Shown: in pieces, positions 17,405-27,407 of the stretch | Layout of the letters: every line of letters begins with the position of its first letter | Numbering within the stretch: the first letter of the stretch is position 1 | From: Lachnospiraceae bacterium | GTDB lineage: Bacteria; Bacillota_A; Clostridia; Lachnospirales; Lachnospiraceae | NCBI GenBank assembly: GCA_016287765.1 | Contig: JAEEWS010000001.1 | Location: 58,686 to 122,685, forward strand | Direction of reading: 5' to 3' | DNA: 64,000 bases | Program-made: the position numbers and the translations under genes | Notes under the pieces: model-generated | The model's input: the letters and a program-made list of their open reading frames with translations, nothing else | Databases searched by the model: none | What the model was told of the DNA's origin: nothing

Positions 17405-19327
17405 TTATTCCATTTCAAACGCACCGGTGTAAAGCTGATAATAAACACCTTTTTTATTGATAAGTTCGTCATGGGAACCTCTCTCGATAATATGTCCATG
17501 ATCCAAAACGATAATAGATTTTGCATTTCTAACGGTGGAAAGTCTGTGAGCGATAACAAATACCGTTCTGCCTTCCATCAGTTTATCCATACCGTTCTGA
17601 ACAAGAGCCTCCGTTCTGGTATCAATGGAACTGGTGGCTTCGTCAAGGATCATTGCGGGAGTATTTGCAACAGCCGCTCTGGCAATGGACAAAAGCTGTC
17701 TCTGTCCCTGGGAAAGCGAAGCTCCGTTTCCGGTAAGCATGGTATTATATCCTTCGGGAAGGCGAGTGATAAAGTCATGTGCGTTGGCAAGCTTTGCTGC
17801 TTCGATACATTCTTCATCCGTGGCATTAAGTCTTCCGTATCTGATATTGTCCATAACTGTACCCGTAAAGAGGTTTACATCCTGAAGAACAAGGCCCAAA
17901 GATCTTCTTAAGTCAGGTTTCTTGATCTTATTTATGTTAATACCGTCAAAACGTATCTTTCCGTCGGGAATATCATAAAATCTGTTTATAAGATTGGTTA
18001 TTGTGGTCTTACCTGCACCTGTAGCTCCCACAAAGGCGAATTTTTCTCCTGCCTTAGCATGAAGAGATACATCTTCCAGAACGAGTTTATCGGGAACATA
18101 ACCGAAATCCACATTTTCAAGTTCGATCTCTCCCTTTAGTTCTGTATAGGTAACAGTACCCTGTTCCTGATGAGGATGCTTCCATGCCCAGAGATTGGTG
18201 CTCTCTTCGGTCTCTACAAGTTCACCTTTTTCATTTTTCTTAACATTTACAAGTTCACAATATCCGTGATCCTCTTCCGGCTTTTCATCTATAAGATCAA
18301 ATACACGGCCGGCTCCGGCGATACCCATCATTACCATGGTGATCTGCTGGGACATCTGGCCCACCATCTGAGAAAGCTGTCCGAACATTCCGAGGAAGGT
18401 AACGACAACGCCCAAGGTAAGAGGAACAATACCCTGTAAGCTTACATTGACAGCTCCCAGCGCAAAGAGACTTGCTCCGAAAACCGCGATCAGAACATAG
18501 AAAATGTTACCCACATTATTGGTGATAGGACCGAGAACATTACCGTTTTTATCTGCCTGCATGGAGTCTTCGTAAAGCTGATCGTTGAGCTTGTCAAAAT
18601 CATTCTTGGCTTCCTGTTCGTGAGTGAAAACCTTTACCACCTTGAGGCCGGTCATCATTTCTTCGACAAACCCTTCCTCTTTTGCAAGTGATTTCTGTCT
18701 TCCCACCATGTATTTACCGCTCTTTCCGCCAAAATGAGCACCTGCTTTTCCGATGATAAACAGAGCAAACAGTACCATCAGGAACAACCACATACTGAAA
18801 TACATCATTACAAACACAAGTCCTACGATCATTATGATCGAAGAAAACAATGAAGGAAGGCTCTGGCCTATCAGCTGTCTTACAGCATCTGTATCATTGG
18901 TATAGGTACTCATGATGTCACCGTGTGCATGAGTGTCAAAGTACTTAATGGGAAGGGTCTGCATCTTATCAAACATGGCATCTCTGAACTTTTTCAAAGA
19001 TCCCTGGCAGACCACGGCCATTATCCTTGTATATATGAAGGAACATATAACGCCGAGCAAATATATGCACGCAAGAACACTGATGAGCTTGATCGTATTT
19101 TCGGCGACCGCATCCCATCCGTTCTTGATCCCGGGAGTAATGCAGTCGTCGATCAGTTTTTTCATGAACACGCTCATGGAAATCTGAGAAACAGCCGCCA
19201 GCAGCAGACATACACCAACCACTGCAAGCTGAGGTCCGTAATAACCAAAAACGGTTTTTAACAGCCTGGTAAATACTCCCTTTTTGATCTGGGGACGAGG
19301 TCCCAATCTTCTGATAGGTCCCGGCAT
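17405..19327 (-). CDS. Heterodimeric ABC exporter subunit, catalytic half
   Basis: A 640-aa fused membrane/ATPase half-transporter. Six helices occupy about residues 30-340, a 45-residue insert follows (about 350-395), then the nucleotide-binding domain. Walker A is GATGAGKT (434-441), Walker B ILDEAT with the catalytic Glu at 563. The signature is altered to LSQGQ (538-542). This pattern, with a normal Glu but a deviant signature, is that of the partner that completes the degenerate site in heterodimeric exporters. It lies 3 bp after its partner gene. Substrate (drug, lipid or peptide) is unknown. Confidence 0.9.
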   Translation of the reverse strand: MPGPIRRLGPRPQIKKGVFTRLLKTVFGYYGPQLAVVGVCLLLAAVSQISMSVFMKKLIDDCITPGIKNGWDAVAENTIKLISVLACIYLLGVICSFIYTRIMAVVCQGSLKKFRDAMFDKMQTLPIKYFDTHAHGDIMSTYTNDTDAVRQLIGQSLPSLFSSIIMIVGLVFVMMYFSMWLFLMVLFALFIIGKAGAHFGGKSGKYMVGRQKSLAKEEGFVEEMMTGLKVVKVFTHEQEAKNDFDKLNDQLYEDSMQADKNGNVLGPITNNVGNIFYVLIAVFGASLFALGAVNVSLQGIVPLTLGVVVTFLGMFGQLSQMVGQMSQQITMVMMGIAGAGRVFDLIDEKPEEDHGYCELVNVKKNEKGELVETEESTNLWAWKHPHQEQGTVTYTELKGEIELENVDFGYVPDKLVLEDVSLHAKAGEKFAFVGATGAGKTTITNLINRFYDIPDGKIRFDGININKIKKPDLRRSLGLVLQDVNLFTGTVMDNIRYGRLNATDEECIEAAKLANAHDFITRLPEGYNTMLTGNGASLSQGQRQLLSIARAAVANTPAMILDEATSSIDTRTEALVQNGMDKLMEGRTVFVIAHRLSTVRNAKSIIVLDHGHIIERGSHDELINKKGVYYQLYTGAFEME

Positions 19328-19330
19328 GGC

Positions 19331-21073
19331 TTATTCCTCCTTTCCTTTGGTCTGTGTTTCATATATTTCGGCATATATACCGTTCATATCTATTAGTTCA
19401 CGGCTTGTACCGCGTTCAACGATCTTTCCGCCGTCCATAACAAGGATCTCGTCAGCATCCTCTACGGAAGACACTCTCTGGGCGATAATGATCTTTGTAG
19501 TTCCGGGTATGGATTTCTTGAAACTGTTTCTGATCATGGCATCCGTCTTGGTATCAACGGCAGATGTGGAGTCGTCCAGGATCAATATGCGCGGTTTTTT
19601 AAGAAGGGCCCGGGCTATGCAAAGTCGCTGTTTCTGACCTCCGGACACATTGGTACCGCCCTGTTCGATGTAGGTATCGTATCCGTCGGGGAAATTGCGG
19701 ACAAACTCATCCGCACAGGCTGCTTTACAAGCTTCAACGATCTCTTCGTCTGTGGCTTCTTTATTACCCCATCTCATATTCTCTTTTATGGTACCGGCAA
19801 AAAGAATATTCTTTTGAAGCACAACAGCCACCTGATCTCTAAGTGACTTAAGATCATAATCCTTAACATTGTGACCGCCCACCAGCACTTCACCCTCGGT
19901 GGCGTCATAAAGTCTTGATATCAGCTGGATCAATGTGGTCTTGGAAGAACCTGTACCACCTATGATACCCACGGTCTTTCCGCTCTCTATGTCCAGATTT
20001 ATGTTCTCAAGGGAATTTCTTGTGGCTCCGTCGGAATACTTAAAAGAAACATTTTTAAATCTGATGCTTCCGTCGGGCACAGAGGTAAGTCCGTTGGGTT
20101 CTCCGGTAAGTGTGGGTTCATACTTGAGCACTTCCACGATACGGTTACCGGCTTCGGAGGCCATTGTGATCATTACAAAGGCAAAGCCCAGCATCATAAG
20201 GGCAGATAAGATCTTAACACCGTAGTTTGTAAGAGAGGAAAGATCACCGGTGGTAAGTTCCGGAACCGGATCATTGGCGGTGGTGATTATAACCTTTGCT
20301 CCCAGATAGCATATAAGGAGCATGCTCACATTCATAAAGAAGTTCATTACGGGATTAAAAAGCGCCAGAAGCTTTTCCGCATGAGTAAAGTCATCTCTGA
20401 CGTCCGCAGATCTCTGATTGAACTTTTCTATCTCATAATCTTCTCTTACAAAGCCTTTTACAACACGGATGGCGGAAACATTTTCCTGTACCGAATTGTT
20501 TAAAGCATCATATTTCTTAAATATTCTTTTGAATATCTTATGCGCCTTGGAGGCGATCAAAAGAATGGCTCCTCCGAGAAAAGGCACTATAGCCAGAAAG
20601 ATCATGGTAAGCTTCCAGTTGATCCTGCACCCCATTATGATGGAAAACAGGAACATAAGGGGTACTCTTACCGCCATACGTATGATCATCGCATAGGCAT
20701 TCTGCAGATTGGATACATCTGTGGTAAGTCTTGTGACCAAAGACGAAGGTGAAAATCTGTCCACATCGGAAAATGAGAAATCCATAACCTTATGAAAAAG
20801 GTCATGACGCAGATTCTTCGCAAATCCGCAACTGGCCACAGCCGCTCTGCGGGCTGACATTGTTCCGAAGAACAGGCTGAGTATGGCTATAACGATAAGA
20901 ATACCGCCATAACTCAAAACCATTTTAAGATTGTTTCTTTCCAATTCATCGATAAGTTTTGCCATAACAAAGGGAAGCAAAACTTCCATACTTACTTCTC
21001 CGCACATAAAAAGAGGCGTCTGAACAGACGGGGACTTATATTCGCGGATACTCTTCATCAGGATCTTGATCAT
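19331..21073 (-). CDS. Heterodimeric ABC exporter subunit, degenerate half
   Basis: A 580-aa half-transporter with six helices (about 15-310) and a C-terminal ATPase domain. Walker A is GGTGSSKT (372-379), with Ser in place of the usual Gly before Lys. The signature VSGGQ (476-480) is canonical, but the Walker B catalytic position is Asp (LDDSTS, D501) rather than Glu. Together with the LSQGQ of the downstream subunit this predicts one functional and one degenerate ATP site, as in TM287/288 and BmrCD. It is first in the pair, following a promoter with an extended -10. Confidence 0.9.
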   Translation of the reverse strand: MIKILMKSIREYKSPSVQTPLFMCGEVSMEVLLPFVMAKLIDELERNNLKMVLSYGGILIVIAILSLFFGTMSARRAAVASCGFAKNLRHDLFHKVMDFSFSDVDRFSPSSLVTRLTTDVSNLQNAYAMIIRMAVRVPLMFLFSIIMGCRINWKLTMIFLAIVPFLGGAILLIASKAHKIFKRIFKKYDALNNSVQENVSAIRVVKGFVREDYEIEKFNQRSADVRDDFTHAEKLLALFNPVMNFFMNVSMLLICYLGAKVIITTANDPVPELTTGDLSSLTNYGVKILSALMMLGFAFVMITMASEAGNRIVEVLKYEPTLTGEPNGLTSVPDGSIRFKNVSFKYSDGATRNSLENINLDIESGKTVGIIGGTGSSKTTLIQLISRLYDATEGEVLVGGHNVKDYDLKSLRDQVAVVLQKNILFAGTIKENMRWGNKEATDEEIVEACKAACADEFVRNFPDGYDTYIEQGGTNVSGGQKQRLCIARALLKKPRILILDDSTSAVDTKTDAMIRNSFKKSIPGTTKIIIAQRVSSVEDADEILVMDGGKIVERGTSRELIDMNGIYAEIYETQTKGKEE

Positions 21074-21111
21074 ATGTTACCTCTCTATAACTTCATTTGA
21101 TAAACGAAGGT

Positions 21112-21120
21112 ATTATATCA
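21112..21120 (-). promoter_or_regulatory. Extended -10 of the ABC exporter pair
   Basis: Minus-strand TGATATAAT (TATAAT at 21112-21117) lies about 40 bp before the start of the first exporter gene. No good -35 box sits at the right distance, as is usual for extended -10 promoters. Confidence 0.5.
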
Positions 21121-21151
21121 CAGTATAACGAAAACTTAATGAAAAAAGCAT

Positions 21152-21180
21152 AAAAAATGTCTCTCCCTTAACAGGAGAGG
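21152..21180 (-). terminator. Rho-independent terminator after the zinc-ribbon/HTH gene
   Basis: CCTCTCC (21174-21180 on minus) pairs with GGGAGAG (21161-21167), then ACATTTTTT. It lies 9 bp after the stop codon at 21189. Confidence 0.75.
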
Positions 21181-21188
21181 CATCCTTT

Positions 21189-21413
21189 TTATCTTTGCTT
21201 TATTTTTCCGTTTTTCATAAAATAGCTTACCTTGGAAAGAGGCACGCCTGATGCCTGGGCCAGTTCCATCGCATTCATTCCCGGATTCTTGGACATGGCA
21301 ACAGCCAGTTTTTTAAGGGTTTCCGCTTCCTTTATGCGACAGGGTCCGCAAATAGCTTCCGATTCGTTCCGTGCTTCAAGCAGGATCTTTCCACACCATC
21401 TGCATGTATACAT
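21189..21413 (-). CDS. Small zinc-ribbon / helix-turn-helix protein
   Basis: A 74-aa protein. The N-terminal half has two cysteine pairs (CRWC at 4-7 and CGPC at about 37-40) predicted to bind zinc. The C-terminal half, with MELAQASGVPLSKVSYFMKN, looks like a helix-turn-helix. It resembles the short flagellar-operon proteins of the YvyF type in layout, but no flagellar genes are nearby and I cannot assign a target. It stands alone between pepF and the exporter genes, with its own terminator. Confidence 0.65.
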   Translation of the reverse strand: MYTCRWCGKILLEARNESEAICGPCRIKEAETLKKLAVAMSKNPGMNAMELAQASGVPLSKVSYFMKNGKIKQR

Positions 21414-21545
21414 ATATCCACCTCACTGTTCTATCATCTTACAGTCATCAATTTAAATCGCCAATATGATACACCCGCAAAAATACAGATTCAATGATAT
21501 AAATGTAAACATTTTGTTATAGAAAAATATAACAGTTCACATCAA

Positions 21546-23348
21546 CTATACTATTTCTTCACTTAACCGTTCTATCTCGTCGATGTAGCCGCCAATGATC
21601 TCAATGGTGCGAAGCAGAGGTGCATCCGTGGATATATCCACACCCGCATTTTGCGCAAACTCAAGCGGTGAAAGCTTTCCTCCCATGGAAAGTCCTCTTT
21701 TCCAGTCCTCCACCGCTCTGCTTCCTTCCTTTTCTATTCTGTCACAGGCTGCAGTGGCAATGGTAAGTCCGGCACTGTAGGTATAGGAATAGAGGCCCAT
21801 ATAGTAATGAGGCTGTCTCATCCAGGTGAGTTCCGCACCTTCTGTGAGTTCCACCTCATCTCCCCAGAATTTTTTAAGGACATCGGTAAAAATGCTGTCC
21901 AGAGTATCTCCCTGAACACTTCCACCCTTGTCTATTATCTTATAAACCTCTCTCTGATAAGCGGCTTCAAGCAGGTGGGTTACAAAGTTATGATAATAAG
22001 TGTTTCCAACCATGTTAGCCAATACCCATCTCTTGAATCTGGGTTCGTTATTGGTCTTAAGAAGATAATGAGCCAGAAGGAGTTCATTCATAGTGGAGGG
22101 TGATTCTACAAAATAACCCGAAGGATCGGTATCCAATGGTCCCTGAGCTTCTCCGCAAGCCTTAAAATGACCTGCATGGCCCAATTCATGAGCCATAGTG
22201 AATACATCCGACATACGGCCGTTAAAGGAAAGAAGGATGTAGGAATTCTTGCGGTAAGGACTGGAACAAAAACCTCCGGTACATTTTCCTTCGTTGTTGG
22301 CAAAATCAAACCAACGGTTGTCAAAGGCTTCTTCTACCATTTTTACATACTCGGGTCCCAGGATCGAAAGTCCCTTTACGCAGTATTCCCTGGCTTCTTT
22401 TATGGTAACCTTGGGGCTGAAATCCGGATCGATCGGAAGTTTCAGATCCGCATAGGTCATCTTGTCCAGTTTATACAGCTTTTTAATGAGCCTTGCATAC
22501 TTTCTCATATGCACAGACAATTTGGACATGATCAGATCGATCTGTCTGTTGTATAGATCCTCCGTAACCTCCTGATCAAAAAGAAGGCTGTCAAAAACAT
22601 TGTCAAAGCCCCTAAGATCCGCAAGAGTCTTTTCGCATCTTACACATTGATTGTAAGCCGTAGCCGTAACATTTCTGTACTCCTTAAGCTTGTCGGAAAA
22701 AGCTCTGAAAGCGGCACGTCTTACATTTGTCCTTGAGTCATATTCATAATCATCCTCGAAAAGAGAATAGCCCAAAGGATATTTAACTCCGTCCACCTCA
22801 AAATCAGGGAATTTCATATCCGCAAGCTTAGCTGCCAGATAAGTATCATAGGGTGCGTTAAGGGTTTGATTTAATGCTGCCAATGCTCTTTCCGTTTCAT
22901 CCGAAAGCATATGAGGCTTGCTTCTCAGCACATTTTTAAGATAGGTATTGTGTCTGTCGCATGTTTCCATAGCCTTTTTAAGCACTTCTTCATCAGCTCG
23001 GGCTATTTCGCTGTCCATAAAGGTGATCTCTGTTTCAAGTTCATTAAAGATATTGCTTACTTTTTCGTTCTTCTCCATCACGGCAGAATTTGTGTGATCG
23101 GTTTCCGCATCCAGCCCCACATAATTAGTTGCGTGATCGGCTATAACAATGAACTGCTCATAGAGGGAAAGGCAGTCATTTACAGCCTCTGCCGAATTCA
23201 GTTTCCCCTTAAAAGTAATTATTTTCTTAACAAGTCCCCTTGCTTTTTCTATATCCCCGTTCAGTTCCTCGTCACTTTTATATAAAAGTGAAAGATCCCA
23301 GGTCTCTTCTACCGGTACTTCATTTCTTTTAAGTAATTTATCAGCCAT
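21546..23348 (-). CDS. pepF: Oligoendopeptidase F (M3 metallopeptidase)
   Basis: A 600-aa cytosolic zinc peptidase that cuts short peptides. The zinc motif is HELGH at 387-391, with the third ligand Glu at about 415 in VESPSTMNE. The N-terminal region with WDLSLLY and the SRTNVRRAAFRAF segment are characteristic of PepF. GGAGG lies before the ATG. It follows a HAD phosphatase gene by 21 bp and seems to end the nifS-HAD-pepF run. Confidence 0.95.
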   Translation of the reverse strand: MADKLLKRNEVPVEETWDLSLLYKSDEELNGDIEKARGLVKKIITFKGKLNSAEAVNDCLSLYEQFIVIADHATNYVGLDAETDHTNSAVMEKNEKVSNIFNELETEITFMDSEIARADEEVLKKAMETCDRHNTYLKNVLRSKPHMLSDETERALAALNQTLNAPYDTYLAAKLADMKFPDFEVDGVKYPLGYSLFEDDYEYDSRTNVRRAAFRAFSDKLKEYRNVTATAYNQCVRCEKTLADLRGFDNVFDSLLFDQEVTEDLYNRQIDLIMSKLSVHMRKYARLIKKLYKLDKMTYADLKLPIDPDFSPKVTIKEAREYCVKGLSILGPEYVKMVEEAFDNRWFDFANNEGKCTGGFCSSPYRKNSYILLSFNGRMSDVFTMAHELGHAGHFKACGEAQGPLDTDPSGYFVESPSTMNELLLAHYLLKTNNEPRFKRWVLANMVGNTYYHNFVTHLLEAAYQREVYKIIDKGGSVQGDTLDSIFTDVLKKFWGDEVELTEGAELTWMRQPHYYMGLYSYTYSAGLTIATAACDRIEKEGSRAVEDWKRGLSMGGKLSPLEFAQNAGVDISTDAPLLRTIEIIGGYIDEIERLSEEIV

Positions 23349-23369
23349 ACAACCTCCATCTTATATATA

Positions 23370-24089
23370 TTAATTTAATATCAGTTCCTTGATACGTTTA
23401 AAATCTCCGTCGGGAATGCAATAGGTGGGTTTAAGTTTTCCATATTCTCCGGGCGATATATTGGAATGAATATAAAGAGAATCCATTCCCACTTCCATGG
23501 CTCCCGCTATATCCGCCGATTCGTCGTTACCGATCATAATGCTTTCTTCGGGCTTTAGCGAATACGTTTTAAGAAGTCTTTCAAAAAATAATCTGCCGGG
23601 TTTCTTAACCTTCTGTTCCGACGAAATAAATATGCCGTCAAAAAAATGACCGATACCGAGCATAGTGATCTCAGGCCTTGTAAAATCCGTTTGTGCATTT
23701 GAGAGAAGATAGATCTTCTTATTTCTTTTTTTAAGCGATCCAAGCAATTCCTCCACTCCCGGATACAAACGTATATAAGACCTTGACAAAGCTCTGAAGG
23801 TTATGGCCGTATTTCTTGCCTCATCTTCGGTGATCTGTACTCCTTTAAGGTTAAACAATGTCTTAAAAACCCCGGTAACATCCGGCTCGTAATATTCTTC
23901 TTCGGAATGTTTAAGGCAGTCTGACTTTATAGCTTCTTTATAGGCCCGTTTAAGCTCCCTTCCGTTATAAAAAGCGCCGTAAGCCGAATAGATCTCGGCT
24001 GTCTTTTTCCACAAAGAGGGTTTGTTCTCGTTTGTATTTATGTCACACAAGGTACCGTAGAAGTCAAAAATATAATTCCTGTATTCCAT
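23370..24089 (-). CDS. HAD-family hydrolase (YjjG-like)
   Basis: A protein of 239 aa with haloacid dehalogenase motifs: FDFYGTLCD at the N terminus (motif I nucleophile Asp), LLSNAQTDF (motif II), KPGRLFF (motif III Lys) and MIGNDESADIAGA (motif IV). An alpha-helical cap at about 20-100 makes it a subclass I enzyme such as a nucleotide or sugar phosphatase. I prefer ATG at 24087-24089, with GAGG eight bases upstream, over a TTG two codons earlier. It starts 2 bp after the cysteine desulfurase stop, indicating coupling. The substrate is not known. Confidence 0.83.
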   Translation of the reverse strand: MEYRNYIFDFYGTLCDINTNENKPSLWKKTAEIYSAYGAFYNGRELKRAYKEAIKSDCLKHSEEEYYEPDVTGVFKTLFNLKGVQITEDEARNTAITFRALSRSYIRLYPGVEELLGSLKKRNKKIYLLSNAQTDFTRPEITMLGIGHFFDGIFISSEQKVKKPGRLFFERLLKTYSLKPEESIMIGNDESADIAGAMEVGMDSLYIHSNISPGEYGKLKPTYCIPDGDFKRIKELILN

Positions 24090-24091
24090 CT

Positions 24092-25285
24092 TCAATGCCT
24101 CGTGTATTTCCTGAGTACGGGCAAAAGTTCTTTCAGAGCTTCAAGCGTCATGTCTATCTCCTCTTCGCAGGTGGTAGGCGCAAAACTGAATCTGAGGGTG
24201 GAATTAAGGTATTTGCCATCCACTCCTATAGCCTTTAAGGTTCCTGAAATATCGGGATGATTTGAAGAGCACGCGGATCCGGATGATACATAGATCTGCT
24301 TATCCTCCAGAGCGTGAAGCAGGACTTCGCTCCTGCTTAAGCCTTCAAATCCGCAGCTCACCACGTGAGGAGCGGTCTTAAGTATCTTTTCGTGCAGGTC
24401 GGGAATGTTTTCACCGCTGTTTCCGAAGGTATGAACCCGTACATTATCCAGTTCAAGAAGCCCTCTTATAAGTTTTTCCTTAAGCGCATACATTTTCTCT
24501 CTGTTTTTATCCAGAGCCTCATATGCATCAAAAGCCGCCTGCCCCAATCCTCCGATGGCCGGAACATTTTCCGTACCGGATCTCATGCCCTTTTCCTGGC
24601 CTCCGCCATAGATATAGGGTTTGATCCTGGTACCCTTCTTGATATACAAAAAGCCGCTTCCTTTAGGTCCCAGGATCTTGTGCCCCGAAACCGAAAGCAG
24701 ATCTATACCGAGATTTTTGGGTATCACTTTCATTTTACCGAATGCCTGAATGGCATCCACGTGAAAAATTATGTTGGGATTCTTTTCCTTTACGGCCTTT
24801 GATACAGCCCCTATGTCATTGATACTTCCTATCTCATTATTAACAAACATAACCGAAACAAGGATGGTATCTTCCCTTATCAGGTCGGTAAGTGCGTCTA
24901 TGATCACATGCCCGTCCTTATCAACGGGAGCAAAGGATATCTCATAACCCATGCTTTCCAGGAAAAACAAAGGATTATAAACCGAAGCGTGCTCCATTCT
25001 GGTGGAAATTATATGCTTGCCTTTTCTGGAATTGGCCAGAGCCGTTCCGATAAGCGCCGTGTTATTGGATTCGGTTCCACCGGAAGTAAAGACTATCTCT
25101 CCGGGATCACATTTAAGGATATCTGATATTATCTTTCTTGATCCTTTTATATAATTTTCAGCCTCCATCCCTATCCTATGCATGGAAGAAGGATTACCGA
25201 AATCCTCCAGATAAATTGAAGTCATTTTATCATAAACGCTTTTGGATACTTTCGTTGTTGCAGCGTTATCAAGATATGCTATCAT
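24092..25285 (-). CDS. Cysteine desulfurase, NifS/IscS family
   Basis: A 397-aa PLP enzyme that removes sulfur from cysteine for Fe-S cluster or thiolated tRNA synthesis. MIAYLDNAATTKVS is the typical start. The PLP lysine is in SVSGHKILGPKGSGF near residue 206, and the catalytic cysteine lies in the class I loop SSGSACSS near residue 335. Its ATG overlaps the rsmE stop (TAATG). No iscU or thiI is adjacent in the window, so whether it serves clusters or tRNA cannot be decided. Confidence 0.93.
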   Translation of the reverse strand: MIAYLDNAATTKVSKSVYDKMTSIYLEDFGNPSSMHRIGMEAENYIKGSRKIISDILKCDPGEIVFTSGGTESNNTALIGTALANSRKGKHIISTRMEHASVYNPLFFLESMGYEISFAPVDKDGHVIIDALTDLIREDTILVSVMFVNNEIGSINDIGAVSKAVKEKNPNIIFHVDAIQAFGKMKVIPKNLGIDLLSVSGHKILGPKGSGFLYIKKGTRIKPYIYGGGQEKGMRSGTENVPAIGGLGQAAFDAYEALDKNREKMYALKEKLIRGLLELDNVRVHTFGNSGENIPDLHEKILKTAPHVVSCGFEGLSRSEVLLHALEDKQIYVSSGSACSSNHPDISGTLKAIGVDGKYLNSTLRFSFAPTTCEEEIDMTLEALKELLPVLRKYTRH

Positions 25286-26061
25286 TAATGGGTCTCCGTT
25301 TCATACATCAAAATTGCCGCGGTGGTAAAGCCCGCCGTTTCCGTTCTTAATATCCTTTGTCCCAAAGACACGGTGTGAGCTCCAGCATTCAGAGCAGCTT
25401 CTATCTCACTTTCTTCAAACCCTCCCTCGGGTCCTATAAATATCGAAACTGTGGGTCTGTTATCCGGGTCTTCTTTTAAAGAGTTCTTAAGCTCTTTTAT
25501 AAATTCTCTTATGGAAGCTATCCCCTCTTCATTTTCATAGGGTACCAGCAAATGCCCCGGATCCTCATCTAAGGCATTCTTCAGAGCCTCTTTAAAACTT
25601 AATGCTTTTCCTATAACAGGTATTTTTCCTCTTCCGCATTGTTTTGCGGCCGCTCTTGAGATTTCCGACCATCTGGCGTTTTTCTTTGCTTCCGCCTTGT
25701 CATCCTCGAGTTTCACGATACATCTTTTCATGATCACCGGAACGATCTCGGAAACACCCAGCTCAACACATTTTTGGATTATGAGTTCCATTTTATCTTT
25801 TTTGGGAAGACCCTGGTAAAGAACCATCTTTATCGGAAGTTCTGTAGCTGAGTTTTTTGTTTCCACGACCCTGCACAGGATCTCACTTTTTGATCCCTCA
25901 TCCGAGATCTCCGAGATATAATCCCTGTTTTCACCGTTACACAGAACTATCCTGTCTCCTTCTTTAAGACGTAAAACATTTTTAATATGGTTTACATCCT
26001 CTCCCGTGATCCGGATCTCATTTTCATTATGCTGTTCTTCGTTTATAAAAAATCTGTACAT
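25285..26061 (-). CDS. rsmE: 16S rRNA (uracil1498-N3)-methyltransferase RsmE
   Basis: A SPOUT-class methyltransferase of 258 aa that modifies U1498 of 16S rRNA. The SAM-binding knot is seen in SIFIGPEGGFEESEIEAA and VSLGQRILRTETA near the C terminus; MYRFF and HIKNVLRLKEGD near the N terminus form the PUA-like RNA domain. An in-frame ATG two codons upstream (26067) has poor spacing to the G-rich site. rsmE downstream of dnaJ is a frequent Firmicute arrangement; a terminator lies between them here. Confidence 0.93.
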   Translation of the reverse strand: MYRFFINEEQHNENEIRITGEDVNHIKNVLRLKEGDRIVLCNGENRDYISEISDEGSKSEILCRVVETKNSATELPIKMVLYQGLPKKDKMELIIQKCVELGVSEIVPVIMKRCIVKLEDDKAEAKKNARWSEISRAAAKQCGRGKIPVIGKALSFKEALKNALDEDPGHLLVPYENEEGIASIREFIKELKNSLKEDPDNRPTVSIFIGPEGGFEESEIEAALNAGAHTVSLGQRILRTETAGFTTAAILMYETETH

Positions 26062-26135
26062 TTGCATGCCCCCGTAACTTCGGATTTTAACACACTTTTC
26101 TTAAAAGGTAAACCAATTGTGTACTCCGTGACAAA

Positions 26136-26174
26136 ATCAAAAAGACCAACGGGCAAGTACTGTCCGTTGGTCTT
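26136..26174 (-). terminator. Rho-independent terminator of the hrcA-grpE-dnaK-dnaJ operon
   Basis: AAGACCAACGG (26164-26174 on minus) pairs with CCGTTGGTCTT (26142-26152), an 11-bp stem followed by TTTGATTTTG. It begins 8 bp after the dnaJ stop. Confidence 0.88.
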
Positions 26175-26181
26175 AAAAAGA

Positions 26182-27336
26182 TCATTTGGATCTCTTTTTA
26201 TTTTTCCCCGAATCACCTGCATTGGGAATATCTGTTAATGTTCTGTCGTAAGCTTCCAGGATATCTCTCTGTTCTTTGGTGAGCTTGGAAGGAACCTGAA
26301 CAACAAAATTTACGTAAAGATCACCTCTGGTAGAAGCATTCCTGATGGAAGGAACGCCTTTACCGCGAAGTCTGATCCTGGTATCTGTCTGAGTTCCGGG
26401 ATTAACCGTGTATATCACATCTCCGTCGATGGTCTTTATCCTCATGTCTCCGCCGAGAGCCGCCTTGGTAAATGGAAGAGGCACATTGGAATAAAGATCC
26501 ATTCCGTCTCTCTGGAAAATAGGATGAGGCTTAACCGTAACTTCCACAAGGATATCGCCTCTCGGTCCACCGTTGGTTCCGGGCTCTCCCTGACCGCTAA
26601 GGCGTACTGCCTGTCCGTCATCTATGCCTGCAGGAATGGAAACTTCTATGGTCCTCTTCTTTGCAATGACGCCTTCGCCATAGCAGTTGGGACACTTATC
26701 CTTGATTATCTTTCCTTTACCGCGACATTGAGGACAGACCTGAACGCTCTGCGTCATGCCGAATAAAGACTGTCTCTGGAATATAACCTGACCTCTTCCT
26801 TTACATTGAGGACAGGTCTCGGGAGAGCTGCCTTTTTTAGCTCCTGTACCGTTACATTCGGGACAGTTTTCATGACCGTTAAAGGTAACTTCTTTCTTTG
26901 TTCCGAAAACAGCTTCTTCGAAGCTGATGGTAACACCTATTCTGATGCTGGAACCCTTCTGAGGTTCATTGGCACTCGAAGAACTTCTTCTTCCGCCACC
27001 AAAACCGCCCATGCCAAACAGATCTCCGAAGATATCTCCGAAATTGGAGAAAATATCTCCCATATCGCTGAATCCGAAACCGCTGGCACCTGCTCCTCCG
27101 CCGTTTTCAAAAGCAGCATGGCCGAACTGGTCATACTTTCTTCTCTTATCGGCATCAGAAAGGATCGCATAGGCTTCAGAAGCCTCTTTAAACTTCTCTT
27201 CGGCTTCTTTATTTCCAGGATTCAAGTCGGGATGGTATTTCTTAGCCAGGACTCTGTATGCTTTTTTTATCTCATCATCGGAGGCGTTCTTGGTAACTCC
27301 CAGCACCTCATAGTAGTCGCGCTTATTGTCTGCCAT
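26182..27336 (-). CDS. dnaJ: Chaperone DnaJ (type I Hsp40)
   Basis: A 384-aa co-chaperone that delivers clients to DnaK and stimulates its ATPase. The J domain (1-70) contains the essential HPD. A Gly/Phe-rich region follows (about 75-120), then four CxxCxGxG zinc repeats (about 150-215: [32 protein letters not shown]) and the C-terminal substrate domain. It ends with a short basic tail. It lies 118 bp after dnaK with two hairpins in the gap, which may lower its expression relative to dnaK. Confidence 0.97.
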   Translation of the reverse strand: MADNKRDYYEVLGVTKNASDDEIKKAYRVLAKKYHPDLNPGNKEAEEKFKEASEAYAILSDADKRRKYDQFGHAAFENGGGAGASGFGFSDMGDIFSNFGDIFGDLFGMGGFGGGRRSSSSANEPQKGSSIRIGVTISFEEAVFGTKKEVTFNGHENCPECNGTGAKKGSSPETCPQCKGRGQVIFQRQSLFGMTQSVQVCPQCRGKGKIIKDKCPNCYGEGVIAKKRTIEVSIPAGIDDGQAVRLSGQGEPGTNGGPRGDILVEVTVKPHPIFQRDGMDLYSNVPLPFTKAALGGDMRIKTIDGDVIYTVNPGTQTDTRIRLRGKGVPSIRNASTRGDLYVNFVVQVPSKLTKEQRDILEAYDRTLTDIPNAGDSGKNKKRSK

Positions 27337-27364
27337 AAAAATTCCTCATGTTACAATTTATTTT

Positions 27365-27395
27365 AAAAGGACCAAAGGGCAACTTTTGTCCTTTT
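27365..27395 (-). other. Hairpin between dnaK and dnaJ, terminator-like
   Basis: AAAAGGAC (27388-27395 on minus) pairs with GTCCTTTT (27365-27372) around a 15-base loop. The closing T residues give a weak terminator appearance about 30 bp before the dnaJ start. Confidence 0.45.
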
Positions 27396-27407
27396 CCTTG
27401 AATAACC

